NCBI RefSeq assembly: GCF_015707995.1
Contig: NZ_JAAGRY010000006.1
Coordinates: forward strand, 1 to 64,000
Source: Microbacterium paulum
Lineage (GTDB): Bacteria > Actinomycetota > Actinomycetes > Actinomycetales > Microbacteriaceae
Direction: 5' to 3'
DNA length: 64,000 nucleotides
Part shown: in pieces, positions 41,844-51,834 of the stretch
Layout of the letters: the number at the start of each line of letters is the position of its first letter
How positions within the stretch are numbered: the stretch's first letter is position 1
The notes under the pieces: model-generated
Databases searched by the model: none
What the model saw: only the letters and a program-made list of their open reading frames with translations
Told to the model about the DNA's origin: nothing
Translations under genes and position numbers: made by a program

Positions 41844-43681
41844 GCCTCGCCCTCCTTCGCCGGGACTTCTACCGAGGGCGTCGACGGGATCGGAGACGTG
41901 GGGGTGTGCGGAGCCGTGATTGCTTCGGCGAACACGGCGCGTTGCTCGCGCTCGGTGAGAGCCTTGCCTGCGCTGACGTCCCGCGCATCGCGCCGGGCGT
42001 CCCACCCCGCAAGGTCGAGCAATACCGTGCGTTGGTTGCGGTAGGCGAGCAGGCCGATCTCGGGTGGCATCCGTCTGATCTCGTCGACTGACATCAGCGG
42101 CCGGCGTTCGTTCACGAGAGTCGTGTTGTGTCCGGTCTGCTGGGTCGACCACGAGCGCTGTCGTCGGCTCGTGTCGCGAACTCCGAGCAGTGCTTCGATG
42201 TCGCGCAGGTGATCGACGTGGGATGCGCCGCCGAGCACCACCTTCGCGGTCGCCGCAGCCCAGATGGTGTCAGCCTCAGCCCGCGACCACGCCGTCTCAG
42301 CCTGCGACAGAGCTTGCAGCACAACCAGGGTGCAGATTCCGCGGCCTCCGCCGTCGGCCATGATGCGGGGGAGGTTCGCCCACCGGAACATATTCACGAT
42401 CTCGTCGAGAATCAGCCCCAGCGGCAGCTGGAGACGCGATCCGGGGGTCGCGAGTGCCTTCGTTCTGGCATCCTCGACAATGCTGTCGAGCAGTGCGCTG
42501 ATCCAGCCTCCCATGGCCGTGGCGCCTGCGGCCGACCCGATCAGATACAGGGTGTTCTCGTCGGCGAGGAACTCCTCGACGACGAGGGGCGCGTCGCCCT
42601 CACGCGGCTGCAGGCTGTCACGCACTTGCGGGACGGCGAGCGGCGCGACAGCGTTCTGCACGCCGAACCAGATCGACGAAAGCAACTTCTCGTCACCGTT
42701 GATGGTTGCCGCAAGACTCTCCGCCCAGCCAGGTGCTCCTGCCACCCGGAGGAAGGGCACGGCATTTCGGGCGGCGAAAGGGCTCGATCCCCAGTCGTAG
42801 AGGTCATCGATCGTCCCGCCGCCGACCGCCGCAGCGTGCAAAAGGCGGGCCAGGATGATCCCCGCGGCCTGCGCCCATTCTTCATTCTGGCTGCTGCGCC
42901 CGAGCGCGGTGCCCGTGATGATCGCCATGCCCCGCTGCATCGCGACGAGTGGGTCTGCACATCCCGCTATCGGGTCTATGCGGAGCGTGTCGCGGATGCC
43001 GGACAGCCCCTGCGGATCGAAAACGTGCACCGTTCCGCGGCGTGCCCGCATCTGCATCGTCGCAGTCAGGTTGTCATTCGTGGTCGAGGTCGTGATGAGC
43101 GGACCCGCCCAGTCAAGGATCGCGGAGATCAGAACGCGGTATCCCTTGCCGGACCGAGGAGGTCCTTCGAGCGTCACGGAGTCTTCGATGGATACGAACA
43201 CGTCCATGCCGCGTGACGCTCCGACCCGCCAGGCGACATCGGTCGCCGCCGGGTGTGTGAGGTCGGGGCGCAGCTGCTTCGCACGGCGAATGGCAGCCTT
43301 CGCTGAGAGGTGCGAGCGGATGTCGGCTGCTGTCGCGAACCCTGGGCGCATTCGAAGATCCGCGATGAACGCGCGGTCTGAGTGCCGGTAGCGGCGGTAC
43401 CAAACGATGAGCGCGATGCCCCCGCCGACAACGATAAAGACAGCCAGCAGATCGGCGACGCGGATCTGCCACACCGGCAACGCGCACGCACCGGATGCCT
43501 CGTACACGTCGGCCTGTCCGGTGAGCGCGAGCCAGAGCCCCGAGAACAGATGGTCGGCCTGCGGTGCGGTGCCGCAAATCCACGTCGTGACCGTCTCGCC
43601 GATGAACGCGAAGGCTACGCTCAGCAGGAACGCGATCGCGATGCCGACCGCGACGACTTTGCCGAGCACGCTCTCGTTCAT
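41840..43681 (-). CDS. type IV coupling protein (VirD4/TraG/TraD family)
   Basis: 613 residues from ATG 43681 (GAGGG upstream); a GTG at 43693 overlapping the previous stop is the alternative. Two N-terminal spans (about 8-30 and 75-95), Walker A LEGPPRSGKGYRV (about 170) and Walker B LGLILDEIVNMF (about 420). It links the relaxase-DNA complex to the secretion channel and pumps DNA. The C-terminal helical domain ends in a Pro/Thr-rich tail. Confidence 0.9.
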   Translation of the reverse strand: MNESVLGKVVAVGIAIAFLLSVAFAFIGETVTTWICGTAPQADHLFSGLWLALTGQADVYEASGACALPVWQIRVADLLAVFIVVGGGIALIVWYRRYRHSDRAFIADLRMRPGFATAADIRSHLSAKAAIRRAKQLRPDLTHPAATDVAWRVGASRGMDVFVSIEDSVTLEGPPRSGKGYRVLISAILDWAGPLITTSTTNDNLTATMQMRARRGTVHVFDPQGLSGIRDTLRIDPIAGCADPLVAMQRGMAIITGTALGRSSQNEEWAQAAGIILARLLHAAAVGGGTIDDLYDWGSSPFAARNAVPFLRVAGAPGWAESLAATINGDEKLLSSIWFGVQNAVAPLAVPQVRDSLQPREGDAPLVVEEFLADENTLYLIGSAAGATAMGGWISALLDSIVEDARTKALATPGSRLQLPLGLILDEIVNMFRWANLPRIMADGGGRGICTLVVLQALSQAETAWSRAEADTIWAAATAKVVLGGASHVDHLRDIEALLGVRDTSRRQRSWSTQQTGHNTTLVNERRPLMSVDEIRRMPPEIGLLAYRNQRTVLLDLAGWDARRDARDVSAGKALTEREQRAVFAEAITAPHTPTSPIPSTPSVEVPAKEGEA

Positions 43682-43689
43682 GCCATCCC

Positions 43690-44982
43690 TCACAACCCTG
43701 CAGCGGTTGCGGCTGCCGCGCGGATCCAGGCTTCGCGTGTCGGAGTGCGCAGGTCATCGAACCGGAGCGGACCGCGCTTGAGGACCGGGTCGAACGGGAT
43801 GACCACGATGTCACGCACACGGCCCTCGAAGCCGAGCACGATGTCGCGCAGCTCGGCCGGACGGGCCGGCTCGGCCTGCGTAACCACCACGACGGCATTG
43901 CGCGCGAGATCGTGTGACCGTTCGTCGCGTGCTCCGAGCGCTTCGAGGAGGAGCGCGGCCGACTCGGCTGACTCGGGTGCGGTCAACGTCGGCACAACGA
44001 GCTGCGTGCTGTGGTCGACCATGCTCAGCCAGCGGTCAGCCGACTCGTCGTTGCCGGAATCGAAGACGACGAGCCGGTAGTACCTCGCGGCGACCCGCAT
44101 GAGCTGTTCGAACTCGGTCGATGTGAGGCGCTGATCGGCCGCGAGCAACTCGGGGTTCGAACGCAGCACATCGTATCGATCAGCCGATTGGTGATGAACG
44201 AAGCGGGTGATGTCAGAGACGCCGGCATCGGGGGAGAGCAGGTTCGATGTTGCGGGCAGCAGGTCGCGGATGGTGGTGTCGTAGAGTCCCGTCTCGGTGC
44301 GCCAGCCGAGGGTACCGCGAGTGTCGTTGTTGTCCCACGCCAACACGTTGCCGCCTCCAAAGCGACCGAACACCGCCGACAGCATCGCGGTGGTCAGCGT
44401 CTTGCCGACACCTCCCTTGCCATTGACGACGGCGATCGTGCGGCAGCCCGCCCAGTGCCGGGACGCGAGACGAATGCGTTCGTCGTGCTCAACCTGCGTG
44501 GGTGACGGCTTCACCACCAACCCCCATCGAGCAAGCAGCGCGCGCCACCCGTTCGCTCGCTCGCTCGGCCCAGTGCTCGCGGGGATGAATGAGGCGCGCT
44601 TCGCGGTCGGTGCCGGCTCGACAGGGTGAGGCGTTTCGGTGGTCGGGAGTTCGTCGACGACTGCTGACGGGGTGTCAGCGTCCAGGTTTGACGCGAGGTC
44701 GGGATCATTCCGCGTGCGCCGCAGCGTCGACGCGCCGTCATCGACAGGCGAGGACGTGCCGTCAGGAGCGACGTGGATGCGGTGGCTGCCGCGGTCGCCC
44801 GACGTCACCAGCTCGACTGTGGAACCGGTGCGGCGAGCCTCGACAATCGCGCGCTGGATGATCGCCCGCCGGATGTCGGATCCGTCTTGCGCGGCGAGAT
44901 CTTCGCTGCGCCCGTCGAGTGTCGTGAACCTTGCCGTCGACCCTTCGACGGTCGCGAAGGCTCGGTTGAGTGTGGTGCTCAT
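43690..44982 (-). CDS. ParA/MinD-like ATPase of the transfer operon
   Basis: 430 residues from ATG 44982 (GGAGGAG). The first 170 residues are a variable linker (disordered, Thr/Pro/Asp-rich) after a short folded head; the ATPase follows with deviant Walker A VNGKGGVGKTLTTAM (about 190) and LVVFDSGNDES. In actinobacterial conjugation loci such proteins may position the machinery or the element. ATGA overlap with the VirB4-like gene. Confidence 0.85.
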   Translation of the reverse strand: MSTTLNRAFATVEGSTARFTTLDGRSEDLAAQDGSDIRRAIIQRAIVEARRTGSTVELVTSGDRGSHRIHVAPDGTSSPVDDGASTLRRTRNDPDLASNLDADTPSAVVDELPTTETPHPVEPAPTAKRASFIPASTGPSERANGWRALLARWGLVVKPSPTQVEHDERIRLASRHWAGCRTIAVVNGKGGVGKTLTTAMLSAVFGRFGGGNVLAWDNNDTRGTLGWRTETGLYDTTIRDLLPATSNLLSPDAGVSDITRFVHHQSADRYDVLRSNPELLAADQRLTSTEFEQLMRVAARYYRLVVFDSGNDESADRWLSMVDHSTQLVVPTLTAPESAESAALLLEALGARDERSHDLARNAVVVVTQAEPARPAELRDIVLGFEGRVRDIVVIPFDPVLKRGPLRFDDLRTPTREAWIRAAAATAAGL

Positions 44983-46577
44983 TTCTGCTCCTCCGGGGAG
45001 GGGGTGGAAAGCCACCCGCCGATGTCGGTGTCGATCTCTTCGTCGATAGGCCAGAGTGCGTCGAGGTCGACCGCGAGGTTCTCTGCGTCGTCGTCGTGGT
45101 CGCCTGAATCGATGGCGTCGTCGGTCTGAAAGAGGTTTCGCTCCCAGTCGGTGCTGGTCGCGAAGCAGTCGACAAGGTACGAGTACTGCCCCACATAGGC
45201 GAGAAACTCACCCTTGCGCAGCTGCCGGGCGAGGTCGGCATGTGCTGGAGGTAGCTGTAACCGGTCGCGGAGGCCCCGGTACTCTTGCTGGTTCACGCGG
45301 AAGACGAACTTGTTCTCGATGTCGCCGATGATCGAGTACGCGAGCGCTCGCTCGACGGAATCGGCCTCGCCGACGGCGTCGAGGTCGCCGATCTTGTGCA
45401 GGATGACGATGTTGCTGATGCCGTAGTGCCGCGACAGCTTCAACCACTGCTGGAACATCTGCAGGGCGGCGAGCGAGGTCATGTCGCGCCAGCCTTCTTC
45501 GCGCACGACGTAACGAGTGCGGTGCGCGCCCCTGTCGCTGATCACGGCCTGGATCCACGCCGTCGTGCATACCTGTGTCAGTTGCGCGGCGAGCTCACCG
45601 CGCGCGAAGAGTTCGCTGGTGTCGGTGACGACGATCGGGGCATCCTGGTCGAACTCGACGGTGGACTCGTCTTCGAAGAGACCCGAAAGGTCTCCGGTCA
45701 CGAACCGCCGAAGCACGAATCGAGGCTGCAGTGCGCCCTGCTGGGAGTGAGGGTCTGTGTTGGCTTCGGATGCCATTTCGCCCAGCTCGTCGTAGACGCC
45801 GCGCAGCGTCGGGTGATCGGCGGTCCGGTCGATGCACCGTTCCAAAGCGTCGTGGATCGCCGCGTGCTCGACAGCGGTCAGCCGAACAGTGCCGAGCGCC
45901 ATCTCGACCAGGGCGATGAGAGTCGCGATGCGGCGTTGCTTCACCATCTGCTCGTGCTGCTCGTCGCTGGTTCCGGTGCGCCGGGGGCCGCGTGCGAGCG
46001 GGTTCAGACGGGCACCGGTGCCGCCGCCGAGGCGGATGACGCTCCGGCCGGGAATCGCCTCGGCGACGGTGACCCACTCGCCTTTCGGGTCGGAGGGAAC
46101 GACCACCTGATGACCGAACGCGATCGAACGCGTGGCGAGCGTCTTCACCGTCGCCGACTTTCCTGAACGGTAGGCGCCCAGAACCAGGATGTTGGTCGAG
46201 AACGCCCCACGGTCGCTCGTGTCGACGTAGGCCTCCCACGGCGAGAAGTGCCACAGCGCGTCGGCGTTCAGGTCGACGCCCACGATCGGCCCGCGGTGGC
46301 CGAGACCACCATCGGCGACGAACGGGTAAATGCCGGCGATGTGCTGCGACGTTGCCTGGTGCGGTGGGATCGCTGATACCGCGAGGTTCCAGTACCCGCC
46401 CTCCGACAGGCCCGGTCCGAACGGGCCGGGCACCGCAGCATCCGGTAGTCGGCGATCCCGGCGGCTCGAGGACTCCGTCGCCGGCGCCCGTTCGGCCGCG
46501 CGCGCAGACTTGCGCAGCCGACGGCGCTCGCGGCGGTCGGCATCGCCGGGCTCGAAGATAACGGTCTTGCGTGCCAT
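44979..46577 (-). CDS. VirB4-like conjugation ATPase
   Basis: 532 residues. Walker A LVLGAYRSGKSATVKT (about 152). The region aligning with the VirB4 Walker B reads RYVVREEGWRDM, where the Asp of the usual DE pair is Arg; IVILHKIGDL stands at the ATQ position. Both departures are unusual, but family members of SCO6880 loci vary here. It should energise pilus assembly and substrate transfer. One-base overlap (TGATG) with the SCO6880 gene. Confidence 0.85.
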   Translation of the reverse strand: MARKTVIFEPGDADRRERRRLRKSARAAERAPATESSSRRDRRLPDAAVPGPFGPGLSEGGYWNLAVSAIPPHQATSQHIAGIYPFVADGGLGHRGPIVGVDLNADALWHFSPWEAYVDTSDRGAFSTNILVLGAYRSGKSATVKTLATRSIAFGHQVVVPSDPKGEWVTVAEAIPGRSVIRLGGGTGARLNPLARGPRRTGTSDEQHEQMVKQRRIATLIALVEMALGTVRLTAVEHAAIHDALERCIDRTADHPTLRGVYDELGEMASEANTDPHSQQGALQPRFVLRRFVTGDLSGLFEDESTVEFDQDAPIVVTDTSELFARGELAAQLTQVCTTAWIQAVISDRGAHRTRYVVREEGWRDMTSLAALQMFQQWLKLSRHYGISNIVILHKIGDLDAVGEADSVERALAYSIIGDIENKFVFRVNQQEYRGLRDRLQLPPAHADLARQLRKGEFLAYVGQYSYLVDCFATSTDWERNLFQTDDAIDSGDHDDDAENLAVDLDALWPIDEEIDTDIGGWLSTPSPEEQK

Positions 46578-48067
46578 CACTTCATCCCCAGTCCCAACGG
46601 CAAGGCGTTGACCATGAGTGCCTCCGCCTGCTGGCAGTACAAGGTCTGCGCCTCCATGCCTGCGCGCGAAAGAGCGTTCCGCATGCCGGCGATCGCTTGA
46701 TCGAGTTCTTCGTCGTCCGACGCGCTGATGGTCAGGTAGGCGCCGTAGCGGTACTCGCCGTGACCTGCGACGATTTCTTCTTCTTGGCGTTCGAGTGCTT
46801 CCCAGTCCGCGGCATCTGCAGCCGAGCCGTCGGTGCCGCGCTTCGCGCGCAGCTGCTCGTTTCCGCGCCAGATCTTCTTCTCGTCGCGAATGCGCTTGAG
46901 TGCCTTGGAAACGGGGACCGGCGTGAGGACAAGCGTGAAGATGTGGCTTACCGCTTCTCCGCTGACCGGGTGCCTGGCGTACACGAGGGGGGAGAGGAAC
47001 CCGATCGGAGCGTCGGACCGTGGCCACTCGTGGATCCACATCGTCGTGTGGATGCCGGAGTCGGTCAGCACGACCGCGTTGCGGCGTGACGGCTCTTCGA
47101 GATGCATGGGGCCGATGGCTGACGGATCCACACCTTCGAGGTCGCCGGCCCGATTCTGCACGGTCGCCGCGAAGTCGGGATCGAACGCGATGCGGGCGAG
47201 CGCGGCGATGTCTCGGGGAGAGAGCCAACGGCGCACACGGATCTTGGCTGCCCGCAGCGCGTCGGCGAGGTTCGCCGCCTCGATCGCGGCAAGGGAGAGG
47301 ATCGCATCCTTTCCGCCGCCGAGCGCGCGCAGCTGGGCGCTCTGACCGATCAGGTCGATCGTGAAGGTGAGGTAGTTGCGGTGCGCGACGGCGAAGCGCT
47401 CGGAGGCATCCATCACTTCTGCGTAGTTCTCTGCAACGGGGGATTGGCTGTCGAGATTGCGATGCTGCTGCACGCTCTCGTAGTGGTCTCGTGCCGCGCG
47501 GATCGTCGTGGGCAGTGTGCGTTCCTGCAGACTGACCCGCTTGATCCCGGGGCGCTGGGTGAAAGATGCCAGCACGCGTTCCCATTGCTGCGCGAGCTCG
47601 AACCGTTCGGGCAGGTCATTCATGAGAAAGCCCTGCACCTCGAGCTCGGCCGTGACAGAGACAGAGCGGTCGCGCGGGTTGTAGGCAGCGGCGAGGCCGT
47701 CGATCTCCCAGAGCTGCACCGACGCACGGACGCCGGGCAGGTTGAGGGTTCCCGCGAGGTGAGGCCCTTCGGGGCGGTAGGTCTGCTCCGTCGCCCCCGT
47801 TGCGTGGCGTAGTTGCTTCATGGTCCACAGTCCGATCATTCGAGGCGCGGAAACGCCGTGGATGGTGGTGACGGCGAGCGCACCGAACGCCAGATAGATC
47901 GGTGCCCCGTAGAGGAGGCCCAAAGGCCCGAATCGGTTCACGAACAGCAGCACAAAGGCGGCCGCAACGGTGACGAAGGCAAGCTGCCAGCCATCCATCC
48001 CCATGACGATCCCCTGCCGTGATCGGCGCGGGAGTCGCACGGGACGGGCGTAGTCGTCGAGGGTCAT
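46577..48067 (-). CDS. SCO6880-family transfer protein
   Basis: 496 residues. Two N-terminal spans (about 28-70), then a long VirB4-N-like domain: LAGTLNLPGVRASVQLWEI, NYLTFTIDLIGQ and RYGAYLTISASDDEELDQA. SCO6880 proteins are standard members of actinobacterial type IV transfer loci and form the membrane-proximal partner of the VirB4-like ATPase. ATGA overlap with the TrbL-like gene. Confidence 0.88.
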   Translation of the reverse strand: MTLDDYARPVRLPRRSRQGIVMGMDGWQLAFVTVAAAFVLLFVNRFGPLGLLYGAPIYLAFGALAVTTIHGVSAPRMIGLWTMKQLRHATGATEQTYRPEGPHLAGTLNLPGVRASVQLWEIDGLAAAYNPRDRSVSVTAELEVQGFLMNDLPERFELAQQWERVLASFTQRPGIKRVSLQERTLPTTIRAARDHYESVQQHRNLDSQSPVAENYAEVMDASERFAVAHRNYLTFTIDLIGQSAQLRALGGGKDAILSLAAIEAANLADALRAAKIRVRRWLSPRDIAALARIAFDPDFAATVQNRAGDLEGVDPSAIGPMHLEEPSRRNAVVLTDSGIHTTMWIHEWPRSDAPIGFLSPLVYARHPVSGEAVSHIFTLVLTPVPVSKALKRIRDEKKIWRGNEQLRAKRGTDGSAADAADWEALERQEEEIVAGHGEYRYGAYLTISASDDEELDQAIAGMRNALSRAGMEAQTLYCQQAEALMVNALPLGLGMK

Positions 48068-49590
48068 GAGGTTCTCCGGTCAGGGCGGCTCGGCGCCGGT
48101 GTGGATTGAGGCCCTCCAGACGGGCGGGGATTCTGTCCGGGTCTGGCGTTGGTCGGTGCGCTGGCCTTCGCCGTCTTGGGTCCTGTCGTTGTCGAACCCG
48201 GGGACGTGGCCGTGGTCGAACCCGAGGACGTGCTCGAACGGCTCGAGGTGGCGGATGACGTCTCGGTCGTGCCAGAGGGTCTCTTCACTCCGGACACCGA
48301 CGAACGTGTTGACGATCGAGGTCCACTCGGGTTCGACGGCGCGCGCCCCGCGGGGTGAGCGTTGATGCGGGCCGGCACGCTCATCGCTTTGCGTGCCACT
48401 GTGGAGGCGGCGTGGCCGGCACGCGAGCCGACACTTGAACCGCCGGCATCCGACGCCACCGCCCCGATAAAGCTGAAGAGGCCGAACACGGCAAAGGGCG
48501 CGAAGGCGACGAATATCAGGCCGACGAGCAACGGCCATGCCTGGGGGTTCCAGATCGTTTCGAGAGAAGCCAGCCCGTTGATGATCAACGTGACGAAACC
48601 GACGGTCAGAGGTCCGGTGAGCAGAAGGACGAGGACCGCTGACAGGTACCGCACGACCCACTGCGGCCCGATCGAGCGCACGGGAAAGAGCATCCAGGCG
48701 AGGGGACCAACCATGATGAGTGCTGCGAGGGCGATGTTGCGAAAGGCGAAGACGAGCATCAGAAGCACCATCGCGATGAGCAGGAGTCCGATGATGACGA
48801 ACCCGAAGAAGTAGTTGGCTTTTCCTCCCGCCCACATCACCTGCTGCAGAGTGCGGAACAGAACCGCGGGCCCGTCGCGGTTCATGACGTACCAGGTGAG
48901 GTCATCGATCGCATTCAATACGTGGCCGGTCAACCACAGCGTCGCGGCCGTCGCCGGAAATGCGAGAAATGAGCGGATGATGGCGCTCGCGAGCTGGTCT
49001 CGCTCGCCCGAGACGATGGCTGCCGCGATCGCCCAGACCATCGCGGCGAACATGACCGCGAGCACTGCCCATCGCCAGAACGACCACTCACCGACCGCGG
49101 CACTCCACAACGCCGTGGACGTGTCGAAACGCATCGTTTCTGCGACGGCGAACATCGCCGCCGTCGTCCCAGCCGCCATTCCGCGCCCGGCGTTCTCGAA
49201 CATGCCGCAGACGCCATCGCCCAGGCTGCAGCCGAACTGGATGATTCCTTCCTTGCCGCCGGCGGCCTGAATGGCGTGGGTGTGGGCTTCGTAGGTCGTG
49301 CAGACGGTTGCGCGCTCACCGCTCGTGAGGATGACACGAAGGAAGCACTTTTGGGCGACCGAGTCTGCGGGCGACTCCGGCGTGCACGAGACCTGTGCGG
49401 CCGACTCCAGACAGTGCACCGGAAAATACGGCGCCGTCCACGGTTCGGCGAACAGTTCGCGCCCTGACGGCGTACTTGCTGCAGCGACGTCAGCGACGTC
49501 AACGGAGGGCGCGGCCTGCGCTGCGGGCGCGACGGAGCTCATCAGGACACCGATGAGGATCCCGAGTGCGACCATCCAGCGCGCGTTCAT
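48064..49590 (-). CDS. TrbL/VirB6-like polytopic membrane protein
   Basis: 508 residues. Signal peptide (MNARWMVALGILIGVLMSS with AQA cleavage), an extracellular part with six cysteines (VHCLESAAQVSC, QKC, TVC, FGC, GVC), then six or so spans (about 185-400) and a Ser/Thr/Pro-rich cytoplasmic tail of 110 residues. It forms the inner-membrane channel of the transfer machine. One-base overlap with the next upstream gene. Confidence 0.85.
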   Translation of the reverse strand: MNARWMVALGILIGVLMSSVAPAAQAAPSVDVADVAAASTPSGRELFAEPWTAPYFPVHCLESAAQVSCTPESPADSVAQKCFLRVILTSGERATVCTTYEAHTHAIQAAGGKEGIIQFGCSLGDGVCGMFENAGRGMAAGTTAAMFAVAETMRFDTSTALWSAAVGEWSFWRWAVLAVMFAAMVWAIAAAIVSGERDQLASAIIRSFLAFPATAATLWLTGHVLNAIDDLTWYVMNRDGPAVLFRTLQQVMWAGGKANYFFGFVIIGLLLIAMVLLMLVFAFRNIALAALIMVGPLAWMLFPVRSIGPQWVVRYLSAVLVLLLTGPLTVGFVTLIINGLASLETIWNPQAWPLLVGLIFVAFAPFAVFGLFSFIGAVASDAGGSSVGSRAGHAASTVARKAMSVPARINAHPAGRAPSNPSGPRSSTRSSVSGVKRPSGTTETSSATSSRSSTSSGSTTATSPGSTTTGPKTAKASAPTNARPGQNPRPSGGPQSTPAPSRPDRRTS

Positions 49591-49886
49591 CAGAACCCGA
49601 AGTCGAACCCGACGAACCACTGGAAGAGCCCGCTCGCCGAGCCGAGCACCGCGGCAGCGATGAAGATCCAGAGGATGTTCTCGCCTGCCCAGGTGCGCAC
49701 TCGGTCGGAGGCGATCCCTCGGAAAGCGAGTGCGGCTCCGGCAAGGATCAGCATGATGAGCACGACAAGTAGAGCGGCGGCGAGGATGTACGACGCGATC
49801 GTCTGAAAGCCCTGGAAGAAGGGTGCCGAGAAATCCGGCTGGATGTCTGGGACATCCACGTCGAGCGGCCTGATGGTGGAATACAT
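49590..49886 (-). CDS. small two-span transfer protein (VirB2/TrbC-like)
   Basis: 98 residues. Two hydrophobic spans (about 28-55 and 70-92) with short ends; GAGAGGAACG upstream. Size, topology and position just before the TrbL-like gene suggest a pilin or channel subunit in the manner of VirB2/VirB3, but no signature is diagnostic. Confidence 0.7.
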   Translation of the reverse strand: MYSTIRPLDVDVPDIQPDFSAPFFQGFQTIASYILAAALLVVLIMLILAGAALAFRGIASDRVRTWAGENILWIFIAAAVLGSASGLFQWFVGFDFGF

Positions 49887-49907
49887 GAACGTTCCTCTCG
49901 TGGTGAT

Positions 49908-50534
49908 CTACTGCAAGGGGAGTCCCAGTGCCGCCATGAACGGTTCCGGGTCGATCGCGACGCCGTCGCGCTGAATCTCGTAGTGGAGGTGGCAGCCCGT
50001 GCTCTTGCCCGTACTGCCCTCGGCTCCCAACGGGGCGCCGATGTCGACGTCTTGGCCCACTGCGACCAGCAACGAGTCCCACTGCATGTGGCCGTAGAGC
50101 GTGACGATTCCGCCGCCGTGATCGATGCGCACCGTATTGCCCCACCCGGGCATCGGCCCGGCGTTGACGACGTGCCCTGCGCTCGCCGCGTGGATGATGG
50201 CGCCGCAGGGCATTGCGACCGACGTCATGTCGAAACCCTTGTGGTCGGAGGGGCAGTAGGCGCACCCGTCGACGGGCTGCCAACCGAACCCCCGGCCAAC
50301 CGTCCACTCGCCCTCGAGCGGGTAGCCCCAGTTGCCGTTGGTGACGGCGCCGTGCACAGGGCCGGGAGCGGCCGGACCAGCCACGGAACCCGCGATGGCG
50401 AGGGGGACGATCCACGCCGGCGCGAAGAGGAGCCCCCCGACGATGAAGGAGATGATCAGCGCAACCGCGATGATCTTCCGGCCGGTCCTCGACCGTCCGA
50501 GGACGACTGCAGCTCCTGCAACCGGCGCGGGCAT
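49908..50534 (-). CDS. M23 metallopeptidase of the transfer operon
   Basis: 208 residues. One N-terminal span (about 20-50), then a LytM domain with the zinc motifs HKGFDM (H-x3-D), YGHMQW and CHLHYEI. Such peptidases open the cell wall for the conjugation channel. All ligands are present, so it should be active on peptidoglycan peptide bridges. Confidence 0.9.
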   Translation of the reverse strand: MPAPVAGAAVVLGRSRTGRKIIAVALIISFIVGGLLFAPAWIVPLAIAGSVAGPAAPGPVHGAVTNGNWGYPLEGEWTVGRGFGWQPVDGCAYCPSDHKGFDMTSVAMPCGAIIHAASAGHVVNAGPMPGWGNTVRIDHGGGIVTLYGHMQWDSLLVAVGQDVDIGAPLGAEGSTGKSTGCHLHYEIQRDGVAIDPEPFMAALGLPLQ

Positions 50535-50535
50535 G

Positions 50536-51264
50536 TCAGGGCTCCAGCGGCTCCGTGAAGTAGCGCACGATCTTGCAGTCCCCAGCCTGCTGCGCACTGT
50601 TCGGCGTCGGGATCGACCCCGCGCCGCACAGGACCTGCACGCTCACCCGAATCGTCTCGTCGTAGGAGAGTTCCCCAGAACTCCCGTCGCTCGACGTGGT
50701 CGTGAGCACCACATCGGCAGTCCCGATGGTCATGTCGCCGGTCTGGTCTGCCGGCACTGATTGGCGAGCGATATCGCCGCTCGCTTTGGCGGCGACTCGA
50801 CCGTTCTCCTGCGCGAGCGAGTCCCATTGGTCTTGCGGAATGACCACTGCTTGCCGAAGCTCGACTTTCACCGCCTGCAGGTCTGCGGCGCGCTCGGACT
50901 CGTCGTAGCGCGTGTCAGGAGTGAGCCACGTGTCGAGGTAGGAGAGCCATTCATCGCGAGTCGACAGCGTCGAGTCGAAAGTGGATGCCGCGGCGAGGGC
51001 CGCTCGAATGTACGTGTCGGCATCCGTCGTGATGGGTTCTGGCACCCAACCCTTCTTCACCACGTTGGCGTCGACGAACTCACCGACGCCGCCGGTGGCG
51101 GGCGCGGTGGTGGTCGGACCACGGCCAGCTGTCGATGAAGGCGTGGGATCAGGTGTCCCGGTGCGTCCTGCGATCGCAGAGACGACGACCGCGACGATTC
51201 CGATGAGGAGCACACTGCCGCCGACGATTGCCCAGGCGCGTGCTCTGTTCGATCGTGCGGACAT
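50536..51264 (-). CDS. TcpC/VirB8-like transfer protein
   Basis: 242 residues from the second of two adjacent ATGs (GGAGGAGG upstream). One span (about 12-35), a Thr/Pro linker, then an NTF2-like domain with ADTYIRAALAAASTFDS, WLSYLDTWLTPD and VSVQVLCGAGS. First gene of the transfer operon, which runs from here to 40901 with overlaps or gaps under 25 bp. Confidence 0.75.
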   Translation of the reverse strand: MSARSNRARAWAIVGGSVLLIGIVAVVVSAIAGRTGTPDPTPSSTAGRGPTTTAPATGGVGEFVDANVVKKGWVPEPITTDADTYIRAALAAASTFDSTLSTRDEWLSYLDTWLTPDTRYDESERAADLQAVKVELRQAVVIPQDQWDSLAQENGRVAAKASGDIARQSVPADQTGDMTIGTADVVLTTTSSDGSSGELSYDETIRVSVQVLCGAGSIPTPNSAQQAGDCKIVRYFTEPLEP

Positions 51265-51418
51265 CATCGGCCTCCTCCGTGCACGGAAAGGATGGCGGCC
51301 GTTGCCCCAGGACGAACCGTGGCGAACGGCCGTGGCCGAATGCTACGCGCGTCTCGAGCGCGCGTGCCAGAGGCTGTGGATAACTTCGGCATCCACGCTC
51401 TTGACGTCATTCGCACCG

Positions 51419-51447
51419 TTGACATATGTGGATAGTACAGCGATACA
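51419..51447 (+). promoter_or_regulatory. sigma-70-like promoter in the divergent region
   Basis: TTGACA (51419-51424), 17-bp spacer, GATACA (51442-51447), reading toward the wHTH gene. An imperfect dyad, GTGGAT and ATACAC (about 51429-51448), overlaps it and could be an operator for that regulator. Confidence 0.55.
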
Positions 51448-51516
51448 CTCTGCAAGTGAAGAATTAACTTGATCAGTTTGTTGGACGCGTGCATCCGCAG
51501 CCGCGACAATGGTTCC

Positions 51517-51834
51517 GTGCCCCGATACACCCGCCCCGCGAACAGTGAGCACGCGGAGGATCCCATCAACGCTCTCGGCAATCGAGTCCGAGCCATGATC
51601 ATCGGCTACCTGCGCGAGCACCCCGACTCGCTCCGCGCAGAGATCACGGCTGCACTCGACATCCCGAAGGCGACCACGGCGAAAGCGCTCGCGACGCTGG
51701 TCGAGTACGGGCTCGTCGTGCCCGATCCGCCGCGCGAGACGGCAACGCGGGGCCAGTGGGTGCGGTACCGGGTAGAGGCCACGGCAGTCAGCGAGCTGTA
51801 CCTGCAGTTGGGGCAGGTGCTCGGGGAGGTCTGA
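51517..51834 (+). CDS. winged-helix regulator beside the transfer operon
   Basis: 105 residues from a GTG at 51517 (a TTG at 51469 is an alternative). ArsR-like wHTH: NRVRAMIIGYLREHPDS, AALDIPKATTAKALATLVEYGLV and WVRYRVEA. Divergent from the transfer operon, so a likely controller of it. No metal-site cysteines are seen. Confidence 0.8.
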   Translation: MPRYTRPANSEHAEDPINALGNRVRAMIIGYLREHPDSLRAEITAALDIPKATTAKALATLVEYGLVVPDPPRETATRGQWVRYRVEATAVSELYLQLGQVLGEV

